NCBI GenBank assembly: GCA_025055455.1
Contig: JANWXD010000003.1
Span: 1 to 64,000, forward strand
DNA length: 64,000 nt
Direction of reading: 5' to 3'
From: Bryobacteraceae bacterium
Lineage (GTDB): Bacteria > Acidobacteriota > Terriglobia > Bryobacterales > Bryobacteraceae
This document shows positions 35,254 through 44,427 of this stretch, in pieces. The notes under the pieces are model-generated. The model saw only the letters and a program-made list of their open reading frames with translations. It did no database searches and was not told where the DNA came from. How positions within the stretch are numbered: the stretch's first letter is position 1; each line of letters opens with the position of its first letter. The translations under genes and the position numbers were made by a program.

Positions 35254-36894
35254 TTACCAGAAACGAATGTAGAACACCACAATCACGCCCACGATGATGG
35301 CGGTGTGGATGACGTCCCAGTGGTTCCAACTGGCGCGGGTTTCGGCGATCTGCTCCGGCGTGGCGGAACCGAGGGTAAGGCCTCGGATGCGTTCCGGATC
35401 CGGCGGCGAGCCGAAGCGGTTCACCACGGCCATGACCAGGATCGTGATTACGAACAGAAGGATGCAGTAGTGCAGCCAGTTAATGGTTTCGATGCGCCAC
35501 AACAGACTGCCGGGAGTGAGGCGGTCACGGAAGACGTCGAGGGTGAGGCGGAACATGCCGAGACAGAAGCTGACCACGAGCCCGGCCGTGCCCGCTATGC
35601 CGCCGACGCGCTTGGAAAGAATTCCGACCAGAAACACCGCTGCGATGCCCGGTCCGATGAGCGACTGTACCATCTGGAGGTACTCGTAGAGCACGCCCGC
35701 GACGTTCTTCATCAGTGGGATCCACACGATGCCGAGGCCTACGACCGTAGCGGTGGCGACGCGGCCGACAAAGACCAGATGGCGCTCGCTCGACTGAGGA
35801 CGGAATTTCTTGTAGAAGTCCACCGTGAAGAGCGTGGCGGAGGAGTTGAACAGGGAGGCGAGGGAACTCATCAGAGCCGCCACCAGACCTCCGACGACCA
35901 CGCCCTTGACCCCGGCCGGCAGCAGCGTGGCCACCAGCGTGGGAAACGCTTGGTCGGCGCTTTCGATGTGGATCAACCCCTTCTGCTTGAGGGCGTATGC
36001 GATCATGCCCGGAACCAGGAAGATGAAGACCGGCAGCAGCTTCATGTAGGCGGCGAAAATGGCGCCTCGCCGTGCCTCTCTCTGGTTCCGCGCCGACAAC
36101 GTGCGCTGGACGATGTACTGGTCCGTGCACCAATACCAAAAGCCGATCAACGCGGATCCCAGCAGCACTCCCGTCCAGGGAAACATGGGATCGCTGGCGG
36201 GGCGGATGAGTCTCATGTTCGGCCCGCAGATGCGCTCTACTTCGCTCCAGCCGCCGACGGCGGAAAGGCCCGTAAACAGAATCACCACCGACCCAATGAT
36301 CAAAACGGGGGCCTGGAGGATGGAGGTGTAGAGAACCGCTTTCATTCCGCCGAGCACCGTGAACAAGCCTGTGACGGCCACCAGACCGATGGCGCTGATC
36401 CAGAAAAAGTCGATGCCCATCCATTGGTCGATGCCCAGGACCGTCTTGAAGACGACCCCGCCCGCGTAGACCGTGACGGCCACCTTGGTGAGCACATAAC
36501 TGACAAGGGAGATCAGGGACAGAAACGTGCGCGCCGAAGGGCTGTAGCGCCGCTCGAGGAATTCCGGCATGGTAAAGACGCGCGCGCGGGCGTAGAAGGG
36601 GACAAAGACCCAGCCGAGAACCAGGATTAGCCAGGCGTGCATCTCCCAGTGGGCCATCGCCATGCCGCTTTCGAAGCCGGCGCCGGCTAAGCCCACCAAG
36701 TGTTCTGAGCCAATGTTGGAGGCGAAGATCGAAGCGCCGACCGCCACCCAGCCGGCGTCACGGCCTGCCAGGAAGTAGTCGGCCGTATCCTCTTCCTTTT
36801 GTTTGAGCACCCAGACGATGATGCCGGCCAACCCGGCGAAGAACAGGATCAAAACCGCCCAATCCCATCCGGCAAATCCGACCGTGTGTGGCAT
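35254..36894 (-). CDS. Sodium:solute symporter (SSS family, sugar-type)
   Basis: A 546-residue inner-membrane transporter with about 14 hydrophobic segments, coupling solute uptake to sodium. Family features include DYFLAGRDAGWVAVGASIFASNIGSEHLVGLAGAG in order at residues about 39-73, the FVPFYARARVFTMPEFLERRY segment, and FWYWCTDQYIVQRTLSARN, all close to SGLT-type sugar symporters. It lies between xylulokinase and the exported RraA-like gene on one strand, so its substrate is probably a sugar or sugar-derived compound handled by them. AAGGA precedes the ATG. Confidence 0.9.
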   Translation of the reverse strand: MPHTVGFAGWDWAVLILFFAGLAGIIVWVLKQKEEDTADYFLAGRDAGWVAVGASIFASNIGSEHLVGLAGAGFESGMAMAHWEMHAWLILVLGWVFVPFYARARVFTMPEFLERRYSPSARTFLSLISLVSYVLTKVAVTVYAGGVVFKTVLGIDQWMGIDFFWISAIGLVAVTGLFTVLGGMKAVLYTSILQAPVLIIGSVVILFTGLSAVGGWSEVERICGPNMRLIRPASDPMFPWTGVLLGSALIGFWYWCTDQYIVQRTLSARNQREARRGAIFAAYMKLLPVFIFLVPGMIAYALKQKGLIHIESADQAFPTLVATLLPAGVKGVVVGGLVAALMSSLASLFNSSATLFTVDFYKKFRPQSSERHLVFVGRVATATVVGLGIVWIPLMKNVAGVLYEYLQMVQSLIGPGIAAVFLVGILSKRVGGIAGTAGLVVSFCLGMFRLTLDVFRDRLTPGSLLWRIETINWLHYCILLFVITILVMAVVNRFGSPPDPERIRGLTLGSATPEQIAETRASWNHWDVIHTAIIVGVIVVFYIRFW

Positions 36895-37002
36895 TGGTTC
36901 CTTCCCTACGGGGGCGACGGCTGGGCCGTCGCCGGGTTAAATCCTTGAGTATCGCTCAAGCGGGGCCGTCTTGGGAAGCGCTTTCACCGAACCGCGCCGG
37001 TG

Positions 37003-38499
37003 CTATTGCAAATTTTGGATCAGTCCATAGAGGGGCTTCAGCGCGGGGTAGAGGGCGCGGTAGACCTCGTGGCCGCGCTGGTAGAGCTGGGACTCGTGGG
37101 GTCGGGGAAGCACCGAGTCCACCTCGCGGATTACAGCGCGGCAGGCTTCGGGCACCGAGCCGTAGACTCCGGTGCCGACGAGCGCTAGCAAGGCAGCGCC
37201 GTAGGCCGAGCCTTCCTGAGAGGCGAGCGTGACGACGCGTTTGCCCAGGATGTCGGCCAGCAACTGGCGCCAGAAAGCGCTCCGGGCTCCGCCGCCGGAG
37301 GCCCGGATCGACTCGACCGGCACTCCCATGCCCTCGATGATATCCAGGCAGTCCTTCTGGCTGTAGGAGACGCCCTCCAGCAATGACCGCAACAAATCGG
37401 CTCGAGTATGTTTCGCCGTCAGGCCGATCCAGCCGCCCCGGGCGGCCGAATCCAGATGGGGGGTACGTTCTCCCATCAGGTACGGCAGCCAGAACAGACC
37501 GTGCGAGAGAGGCGGGGCGGTGGCGGCTTCGGCCGTGAGGGCGTCGTAGTCGGTTCCGGGAGCGAGCTGGTTGCGGAACCACTGCAAGCTCAGGCCGGCG
37601 CCTTGGGTGACGCCCATGACGTGCCAGGCGCCGCGGACGGCGTGGCAGAAGGTATGCACCCGACCCAGCGGGTCGTAGGCGGGCCGGTCCATGTGGGCGA
37701 AGACCACGCCGGAAGTTCCCAAGGTGCACGAGACGAGGCCGGCTTCGACGATGCCGTTGCCCACGGCGCTGGCGGCTTGATCCCCGCCGCCTCCAACGAC
37801 CGGGGTGCCAGGAGCCAAGCCCGTGGCGGCCGCGGCAGTCGGCGTCACCTTTCCCGTGACCTCGCTCGATTCGTAGACCTGCGGCAGCAGCGCGGGATCC
37901 AGCCGCAACCGCTCGAGCATCTGCGCGGACCAGCGGCGCATGACCACATCGAACATCGAGGTTCCGGAGGCGTCGGAGACCTCCGTGGCGTACTCCCCAG
38001 TCAGACAGAAGCGGACGTAGTCCTTGGGAAGCAGCAGCTTCCGCGCGCGCTGGAAGTTGGCGGGCTCATGGTCGCGCACCCAGAGGAGTTTGGGCAGGGT
38101 GAACCCGGTCAGCACAGGGTTGGCCGTGAAGGCGAGGACGTTTTCTTTGCCGACGGTGCGGTTGACATAATCCACCTGCGCCTGACTCCGCTGGTCGCAC
38201 CAGATCAAGGCGGGGCGGATCACGCGGTTGTGCTCGTCCAGCAAAACGAGACCGTGCATCTGGCCGGACAGTCCCACGCCGCGAACGTCGCCACCGGAGA
38301 CGCCCGCTTCGGCCAGCACGCCGCGGATGGCTTGCTGGGCAGCCTCCCACCAGTTTTCTGGGCGCTGCTCGGCCCACAAGGGCCGCTCCATGCGCATGTC
38401 TTCGTGCGGGGCGGTGAAGGCCGCCTTGAGGTTTCCTTTTTCGTCCACGAGCAACGCCCGGCTGCCGCCGGTACCCACGTCCAACCCGAGCCAGTACAT
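37003..38499 (-). CDS. xylB: Xylulokinase (FGGY family)
   Basis: Phosphorylates D-xylulose with ATP to feed the pentose phosphate pathway. From ATG 38499 the protein has 498 residues, normal for XylB: YWLGLDVGTGGSRALLVDE at the N-terminus, GVGLSGQMHGLVLLDE, WCDQRSQAQVDYVN, VGGGGDQAASAVGNGI with the catalytic aspartate, and IRASGGGARSAFWRQLLADI near the C-terminus. The MHGLV and GGGDQA motifs favour xylulokinase over glycerol or gluconate kinases. The open frame upstream to 38886 lacks family similarity. It heads a probable operon with the symporter and the RraA-like gene. Confidence 0.92.
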   Translation of the reverse strand: MYWLGLDVGTGGSRALLVDEKGNLKAAFTAPHEDMRMERPLWAEQRPENWWEAAQQAIRGVLAEAGVSGGDVRGVGLSGQMHGLVLLDEHNRVIRPALIWCDQRSQAQVDYVNRTVGKENVLAFTANPVLTGFTLPKLLWVRDHEPANFQRARKLLLPKDYVRFCLTGEYATEVSDASGTSMFDVVMRRWSAQMLERLRLDPALLPQVYESSEVTGKVTPTAAAATGLAPGTPVVGGGGDQAASAVGNGIVEAGLVSCTLGTSGVVFAHMDRPAYDPLGRVHTFCHAVRGAWHVMGVTQGAGLSLQWFRNQLAPGTDYDALTAEAATAPPLSHGLFWLPYLMGERTPHLDSAARGGWIGLTAKHTRADLLRSLLEGVSYSQKDCLDIIEGMGVPVESIRASGGGARSAFWRQLLADILGKRVVTLASQEGSAYGAALLALVGTGVYGSVPEACRAVIREVDSVLPRPHESQLYQRGHEVYRALYPALKPLYGLIQNLQ

Positions 38500-38535
38500 G
38501 AAGAGCCAGACCTCGCGGAAATTTTGCGATCCCGC

Positions 38536-38541
38536 ATGATA
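38536..38541 (-). promoter_or_regulatory. Extended -10 of the xylB promoter
   Basis: On the minus strand TATCAT is preceded by TGT (extended -10 type). Transcription would start about 38529, giving a 30-base leader containing GAGG before ATG 38499. Confidence 0.45.
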
Positions 38542-38663
38542 ACAAATCGCCGCGGGGCGGGGAAAAGCGTGGCGAAGGCTGCACGGGCTGAGGGGACGGC
38601 CCGTAGCCCGGCCAAGACTGCCGGGCACGCGCGCGGCCTTGCCGACCGCATCCGCTCGAGACC

Positions 38664-38974
38664 TCACGCACCGGTCCCGTGGGACGGGCGATTTTCGGAG
38701 TCCCAGCGGGCGTAGGCCGGCAGCGTCAACGCCAGTGCCGCGGCAAAAAGCGCGAGCGCCGCCAGGATCAGCAGAAGCGAGGAGTACGACCCGGTAGCGT
38801 CGTAGGCGCGGCCCATGAGGACGGGGCTGGCCCGGCGTACGCGGTCCAAGCGAATCCGTACAGTGTCGAAAAAGAACGCAACCCAAAGTAGCGCGTCAGC
38901 AAATAGGGAACCACGTCCGCCTCGCCGCCCAACCCCAGGCGGAACATCCCACAGCTCGGACCGCACTGGAGCAA
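38664..38974 (-). pseudogene. Remnant of an MFS transporter C-terminus
   Basis: Two adjoining frames on the minus strand together read like the last quarter of a major facilitator transporter. The first gives GLGGEADVVPYLLTRYFGLR and then SFSTLYGFAWTAYAGPA. The second continues SPVLMGRAYDATGSYSSLLL followed by a final hydrophobic helix and a short tail. The frame changes near 38830, and there is no recognisable N-terminal three quarters. This is a decayed gene. The rest of the roughly 600-base gap between xylB and the next gene (38500-38663 and 38975-39098) shows nothing I can identify. Confidence 0.65.
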
Positions 38975-39098
38975 GGCGCCATCGCGCCATGGACCGGAGC
39001 GCTCGCGTGGCCGCTTTTGGGCCTCCAGCAGCTTTGGTCTGCGTCGGGCACGGCTCGTTCGAACACGCGCGTCCCCCGGTTGGCGAACGAACGGCTCG

Positions 39099-39803
39099 CT
39101 ATCGGGGGCCCGCGCCTTGGTGGAGCCGCCTCCACAGCTCGCGGTAGCGGAGTTCGTCGAGGGGTTGCCTTAGCTGAAAGTGGAAGGCCTTCCAGTTGCC
39201 GTAGTGAAATCGGGAGCGCTCGAAGGTCGTGATCGTGAGCTCGAACGGCCCAGTGCTGCTGATGTTTGCAATGTCCGCATCCCGCCAGGTGCGCGACCGA
39301 CCGGGCTTCGAAGTCCGGTAAACGATGCGGTCCTCCCCGACGAGGAGAAAGCCCTCCGAGCCCCACAGCCGGCCGAGGAGCTTCACGGGAAGCTGCCAGA
39401 TGGGGCGCACCGTTTCGTCTGCCAGGGCTGCCACCAGCCGTTGATCGAGCCGCTCTCTGAGGAAGACATACGCATCCCGAAAGCTTTGCCCATTCGCGGC
39501 GCGGAAGGTGTATGCGCGGTCCGCGCCCAGACGCCACTTGCTGTCTCGGTAGGTGAGCACGCGCAACTCATCTTCCGCCACCACCAGCTGTTGGATATCC
39601 TCCCAACCCCAGAACCAGTCGTGGTCGGACTTCCCTTTCTTGGCCGTCTCCGCGTACGCCATGCCGTCGTCTCGGATGCGCAAGATCCCGGGCCGGTCGC
39701 GGAAGGCATGATCGTGGCGCACGGAAAACTCGATGGTCTCGGCCGCGGCCGCGCACACGATACTCAAGACGAGGAAAGTTGTTTTTTCAGCTCGAAATGC
39801 CAT
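39099..39803 (-). CDS. Exported protein of unknown function at the end of the cus operon
   Basis: A 234-residue protein with a signal peptide (TTFLVLSIVCAAAAETIEF). The mature part seems to have two similar beta-rich halves, each with a Trp-centred motif (FWGWEDIQQLVVAEDELRV and RTWRDADIANISSTGPFEL), which recalls paired PH-like domains; this is a weak, eye-made comparison. I do not recognise the family. Its ATG lies 40 bases inside the cusA 3' end, so it is translated from the efflux transcript. Confidence 0.55.
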   Translation of the reverse strand: MAFRAEKTTFLVLSIVCAAAAETIEFSVRHDHAFRDRPGILRIRDDGMAYAETAKKGKSDHDWFWGWEDIQQLVVAEDELRVLTYRDSKWRLGADRAYTFRAANGQSFRDAYVFLRERLDQRLVAALADETVRPIWQLPVKLLGRLWGSEGFLLVGEDRIVYRTSKPGRSRTWRDADIANISSTGPFELTITTFERSRFHYGNWKAFHFQLRQPLDELRYRELWRRLHQGAGPR

Positions 39804-42800
39804 TTCCAAATCTCGTAAATCGCCGGATATACCAGTAACTCGATAACGAATGAAGTAAAGACGCCACCAATCATGGGTGCAGCGATGCGCTTCATCACGT
39901 CGGCACCCGTACCCGTGGACCACATGATCGGGATCAGCCCCAGGAACATCGTGGCCACAGTCATGAATTTGGGCCGGATGCGCTTCACGGCGCCATGGAG
40001 AATTGCCTGCCGCAAATCCCCCAGATTGCGCAGCCGGCCTTCCTTGCGCGCCTGCTCGTAAGCCAAGTCCAAATAGAGCAGCATGAAGACGCCCGTTTCG
40101 GCGTCCACGCCCAGCAATGCGATCAGGCCCACCCACACCCCGATGCTCAGGTTGTAATCGAGCAGATACAGCAGCCAGATGGCGCCTACGGCCGAAAAGG
40201 GGACGGCGAGCAAAATGATCATGGTCTTGGCCACCGAGCGCGTGTTCAGGTACAGCAGCATCAGAATCAGGAACAGGGTCAGCGGGACCACGAGGAGCAG
40301 GCGCTCCCGGACGCGTTCCATCGCCTCGTATTGCCCGCTCCAGGTGACCGAATAACCCGGCGGCAGTCGCACTTTTTCCCGCACCACGCGCCTGGCCTCC
40401 TCCACGTAGCCGCCGAGATCCCTGCCCGCCACGTCCACGTACACGTAAGCGGCCAGCAAGCCGTCCTCGTTGCGGTACATGGAGGGACCGGGCACGACTT
40501 CAATGGAAGCCAATTGAGACACGGGAATTTGCAGCTTCCCGCCCATCGCCGGCACCAGCGCCCGGCCCAGCCGGTCGAGGCTGCTGCGGTAGTCGCGGAA
40601 ATACCGCACGTTGACGGGGTAGCGCTCGCGGCCTTCCACGGTCGTGGTCACATGTTCGCCGCCCACGGCATTGGCAACCACCATCTGGGCCTCGTCAATG
40701 CTAAGACCGTAGCGCGCGAGTTCGTCGCGCTTCCAGCGGATGTCCAGAAAGTAACCGCCGCTCGTGCGCTCCGCGAACACGCTGCGCGTTCCGGCCACCT
40801 GGGGCAGAACGGATTCGATCTCAGCGCCGATGCGCTCGAGCTCCCGAACATCCGCGCCGAAGATCTTGATGCCGACGGGAGTTCGGATGCCCGTCGTCAG
40901 CATGTCGATCCGGTTCTTGATGGGCATAGTCCAGGCGTTGGACACCCCAGGAAGTTGCAGCGCCTCGTTCATCTGGCTGACGAGCTCCTCGGTGGAAATA
41001 TGGTCGGGCGTGATGTGTCGGAGAATCCGTTTGGCCCACTCCGGCGCCCACGCCGAGTACCAGGTCTGCCTTTTGCGCCATTCGCTTTTGGGCTTGAGAA
41101 GCACGATGGTCTCGATCATCGAAAGCGGCGCCGGATCCGTGGAGGTCTCTGCGCGCCCGGCCTTACCCAGCACCCGCTCGACTTCGGGAAACTGCATGAG
41201 GATCCTGTCGGTGAGCTGGAGCAGCCGCTGCGCCTCGGTGACCGAGATGCCGGGCAGCGTCGAGGGCATGTACAGCAGCGAGCCTTCATCCAGGGGCGGC
41301 ATGAACTCCGAGCCCAGCCGCCGGTAGATCGGAATCGTCGCCAGCACGGCCACGACCGCGCCGCCGATCACCAGCCACTTCCAACGGAGCGACCAGGCGC
41401 AAACCGGCTCGTACGCCCGGATGAGGATGCGGCTGATGGGGTGTTTCTCTTCGGAGTGAATCTTGCCCACGAGCACCGCGTTCGCAGCGCGGGCCAGCCA
41501 GCGCGGCCGGAAGTCGAAGTTGCGCATGTGCGTGAACAGGAGCCGCATGGCCGGATCGAGCGTAATCGCCAGCACCGCGGCGACAATCATGGCCAGGTTC
41601 TTGGTATACGCCAGCGGCTTGAACAGCCGGCCTTCCTGCGCTTCCAGGGCAAGCACCGGAAGGAAGGACACCGCGATGACCAGCAGGGCAAAAAAGCTCG
41701 GCCCGCCGACCTCCTTGACCGCCGAGATCACCACATCGCGATAGTCTTCCTTGCGCCCGCTGCGCTCCCATTCCTCCAGCTTCTTGTGCGTCTGCTCGAC
41801 GACGACGATGGCGGCGTCCACCATCGCGCCAATGGCGATGGCGATCCCCCCGAGCGACATGATGTTGGAGGTCAGCCCCATCTGCTGCATCGGGAGGAAC
41901 GAGATGATGATCGCTACCGGAATCGTGAGGATGGGGATGATGGCGCTGGGGATGTGCCAGAGAAAAATCAGAATCACGGCGGAGACGACGATCAGCTCTT
42001 CGGTGAGGGTCCGCTTCAGCGTGTCAATGGAGCGGCGAATCAAATCCGAGCGGTCGTAGGCCGTGACGATTCTCACGCCCGGCGGCAAGCCCGGCTCGAT
42101 TTCCTGGAGCTTTGCCTTGACGCGCTCGATCACGCGCAGGGCATTTTCTCCCTGGCGCATGACCACGATGCCGGAGACCACCTCGCCCTGCCCGTCGAGG
42201 TCGGCGATCCCGCGGCGGATGTCCGGGCCGAGCACCACCTGACCGACGTCGCGCACGCGGATCGGGACGCCGTTGGCGGTGGAAGCCAGCACAATGTTCG
42301 CGATGTCATCCCGGGAGGTTGCGTAGCCCCGCCCGCGGACCATGTACTCGGCGCCGCTGAACTCCACTAGGCGGCCGCCTACGTCCTGGTTGCCCTGCCG
42401 CACCGCTTCGACGACCCGCGAGAGGGGAATGTTCAACGCGGCCAGTCGGTTGGGATCCACGTTGACCTGATACTGGCGGACGAAGCCACCCAGCGGGGCC
42501 ACCTCCGCCACGCCCGGCACGGACTGCAAGTGGTACCGGAGAAACCAGTCCTGGAGCGAGCGCAGCTCGGCCAGGTCCCGCTGGCCCGTAGTGTCCACCA
42601 AAGCGTACTGGAAGACCCAGCCGAGTCCGGTAGCGTCCGGCCCGAGCTCCGTGCGCACCCCTTGGGGCAGGCGCGGAAGCACGCCCGAAAGGTACTCGAG
42701 GGTGCGCGAACGCGCCCAGTAAATGTCGGTGCCTTCTTCGAAGATGATGTAAACGTAGGAATAACCGAAGTCCGAAAATCCGCGTACCGTCCGCACCCGC

Positions 42801-43027
42801 GGCGCTCCCAGCATGGCCGTCACGATCGGGTAGGTGACTTGGTCTTCGATGATGTCCGGACTGCGATCCCAGCGGGAGTAGACGATCACCTGTGTCTCGC
42901 TCAAATCGGGTATGGCGTCGAGGGGCACATTTTGCATGGCCCACAGTCCCGCCAGCACCGCTGCGGCGACCACCACAAACACGATGAACCTGTTGTGCGC
43001 GGAGCACTCGATAATGCGTTCAATCAT
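39764..43027 (-). CDS. cusA: Cu(I)/Ag(I)-type heavy-metal RND efflux pump
   Basis: The inner-membrane proton-driven pump of a tripartite metal exporter. The 1087-residue protein has 12 predicted membrane helices and two large periplasmic loops. HME-type features include LDAIPDLSETQVIVYSRW and GAMVDAAIVVVEQTHKKLEE. The three methionines of the CusA metal site are conserved by alignment: M587 in LLYMPSTLPGIS, M637 in APLSMIET and M709 in NRIDMLTTGI. The spacing M587-M637 (50) equals that in E. coli CusA; about 23 extra residues sit before M709. This favours copper or silver over zinc/cobalt/cadmium. It overlaps cusB by 8 bases. Confidence 0.95.
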   Translation of the reverse strand: MIERIIECSAHNRFIVFVVVAAAVLAGLWAMQNVPLDAIPDLSETQVIVYSRWDRSPDIIEDQVTYPIVTAMLGAPRVRTVRGFSDFGYSYVYIIFEEGTDIYWARSRTLEYLSGVLPRLPQGVRTELGPDATGLGWVFQYALVDTTGQRDLAELRSLQDWFLRYHLQSVPGVAEVAPLGGFVRQYQVNVDPNRLAALNIPLSRVVEAVRQGNQDVGGRLVEFSGAEYMVRGRGYATSRDDIANIVLASTANGVPIRVRDVGQVVLGPDIRRGIADLDGQGEVVSGIVVMRQGENALRVIERVKAKLQEIEPGLPPGVRIVTAYDRSDLIRRSIDTLKRTLTEELIVVSAVILIFLWHIPSAIIPILTIPVAIIISFLPMQQMGLTSNIMSLGGIAIAIGAMVDAAIVVVEQTHKKLEEWERSGRKEDYRDVVISAVKEVGGPSFFALLVIAVSFLPVLALEAQEGRLFKPLAYTKNLAMIVAAVLAITLDPAMRLLFTHMRNFDFRPRWLARAANAVLVGKIHSEEKHPISRILIRAYEPVCAWSLRWKWLVIGGAVVAVLATIPIYRRLGSEFMPPLDEGSLLYMPSTLPGISVTEAQRLLQLTDRILMQFPEVERVLGKAGRAETSTDPAPLSMIETIVLLKPKSEWRKRQTWYSAWAPEWAKRILRHITPDHISTEELVSQMNEALQLPGVSNAWTMPIKNRIDMLTTGIRTPVGIKIFGADVRELERIGAEIESVLPQVAGTRSVFAERTSGGYFLDIRWKRDELARYGLSIDEAQMVVANAVGGEHVTTTVEGRERYPVNVRYFRDYRSSLDRLGRALVPAMGGKLQIPVSQLASIEVVPGPSMYRNEDGLLAAYVYVDVAGRDLGGYVEEARRVVREKVRLPPGYSVTWSGQYEAMERVRERLLLVVPLTLFLILMLLYLNTRSVAKTMIILLAVPFSAVGAIWLLYLLDYNLSIGVWVGLIALLGVDAETGVFMLLYLDLAYEQARKEGRLRNLGDLRQAILHGAVKRIRPKFMTVATMFLGLIPIMWSTGTGADVMKRIAAPMIGGVFTSFVIELLVYPAIYEIWKWHFELKKQLSSS

Positions 43028-44417
43028 GCCGGTGCTCCCCTGACGGCGGCACCGGTGCGCGAGCCGGAGCGGCGGGCTCGGTCGTGGCGTGCGCCTGCGG
43101 CGTCATGCCCGCGGCTGCGGCCTTGAGCCGGCTCTCGGAATCAATCAGGAACGTGCCGGAGGTGACGATGCGCTCGCCCGGCTGCAGGCCCTTGACGATC
43201 ACGATCCGGTCGCCGAGGAGCTCGCCGGTCTCCACCGGCCGCGGCTCCAGATACCCGTTGCCGCGGTCCACGAACACCGTCTTCGTCAGGCCCGAATCGA
43301 GCACCGCATCCACCGGCACGGTCAGCCGCGGCGGCTCTGCAATCCGGAACTCGACGTCCACGAACATCTCCGGCTTGAGCACCAGTCTCGGATTGGCAAG
43401 TTCCAAACGGACTTTGAGCGTGCGGGTCGTGGGATCCACGGAAGGCTGCACATAGTTCACGCGCGCCGGGAACCTCCGGCCGGGATCGTAGGGCAGCGAG
43501 ACAATCGCCGCTTGCCCGAGGCGAATGGCCGCCGCCTCGCTTTCGAAGACGTCCGCGATCACCCACACCCGGCTGAAGTCGACGAGGGTGTACAGCTCCA
43601 CCTCCGGCGCGACCCGCTGCTTCGGGAAGGCATTTCGCGCCGTGACGTAGCCGGAGATGGGCGCATACAGCGTTACGGTGCGCCGCGGTTTTCCCGTCCG
43701 CTCCAGCTCTTCGATTTGCGTGGGACTCACGTCCCAAAGTTCTAGCCGGCGCCGCGCCGCCTCCAGCAGGCTTTCGCCCATCTCCCACCGCTCCATCTGC
43801 CGCCGGGCGTCCCGGAGCATGGTATGCGTCTCGGCCGCGGACGGCGGACTGGGACTCAGCACGCGCCGGGCCCGGAGCGCCAACAGATACTCTTGTTGGG
43901 TCGCCAGCAGTTCGGGGCTGTAGATCGTAAGCAGCGGCTCTCCCTGTTTGACGAACTTACCCACGAAATCCACGAAAACTTCCTCGATCCACCCCTCCAC
44001 CTTCGGGTGAATCCGTGCGATCTTCGTCTCGTCCACGCCCACCTTGCCCACCGCGCGTACGGTCCGAAGGCCCGAGGTCACTTCCACGGTCCCGTACCGC
44101 ACGCCGATCAGCTGCTGACGTTCCACGGGGACGTGAAAAACTCCATGGGGAAGTTCCGAGGCGCGGTCGGAGGCGCCGGCAGGTTGCTGTGTTTTGTCTT
44201 CCAGCGCAACGAGTCGCATGCCGCAGATCGGACAGTCGCCCGGCCGATCCAAGGTATAACTGGGATGCATCGGACAGTAATAAATGGCGGGTTTTTTCTC
44301 GGCGGCGCTCGTCGAGGGCATGCGGGCCGACCGCCCGTACCAGCGACCCCAGCCGTAGCCGGCGAGGAACGCGGCCGCGATCGCGAGCAGAACGCCAAGC
44401 CATCTTGCGAGTTTCAT
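43020..44417 (-). CDS. cusB: Efflux periplasmic adaptor with N-terminal heavy-metal-binding domain
   Basis: The membrane-fusion protein linking pump and outer-membrane channel. The 465-residue protein has an N-terminal membrane anchor (WLGVLLAIAAAFLAGYGWG), then a compact metal-binding domain with YYCPMHPSYTLDRPGDCPIC and GM (Cys/Met/His ligands), then lipoyl, beta-barrel and membrane-proximal domains (HPKVEGWIEEVFVDFVGKFV, LYAPISGYVTARNAF). The metal-binding domain likely receives Cu(I) in the periplasm. The start at 44417 has GAGGAG six bases upstream; an ATG at 44423 abuts the GAGGAG and is less likely. Confidence 0.93.
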   Translation of the reverse strand: MKLARWLGVLLAIAAAFLAGYGWGRWYGRSARMPSTSAAEKKPAIYYCPMHPSYTLDRPGDCPICGMRLVALEDKTQQPAGASDRASELPHGVFHVPVERQQLIGVRYGTVEVTSGLRTVRAVGKVGVDETKIARIHPKVEGWIEEVFVDFVGKFVKQGEPLLTIYSPELLATQQEYLLALRARRVLSPSPPSAAETHTMLRDARRQMERWEMGESLLEAARRRLELWDVSPTQIEELERTGKPRRTVTLYAPISGYVTARNAFPKQRVAPEVELYTLVDFSRVWVIADVFESEAAAIRLGQAAIVSLPYDPGRRFPARVNYVQPSVDPTTRTLKVRLELANPRLVLKPEMFVDVEFRIAEPPRLTVPVDAVLDSGLTKTVFVDRGNGYLEPRPVETGELLGDRIVIVKGLQPGERIVTSGTFLIDSESRLKAAAAGMTPQAHATTEPAAPARAPVPPSGEHRHD

Positions 44418-44427
44418 GCGCATCTCC

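Noticed and set aside
34474-36630. 718-codon open frame on the plus strand
   Set aside because: It lies antisense to the RraA-like and symporter genes, has no family similarity, and reflects the high GC content at third positions.
39995-42370. 791-codon open frame on the plus strand
   Set aside because: Antisense to cusA; composition is low-complexity His/Gln/Asp-rich as expected of a shadow frame.
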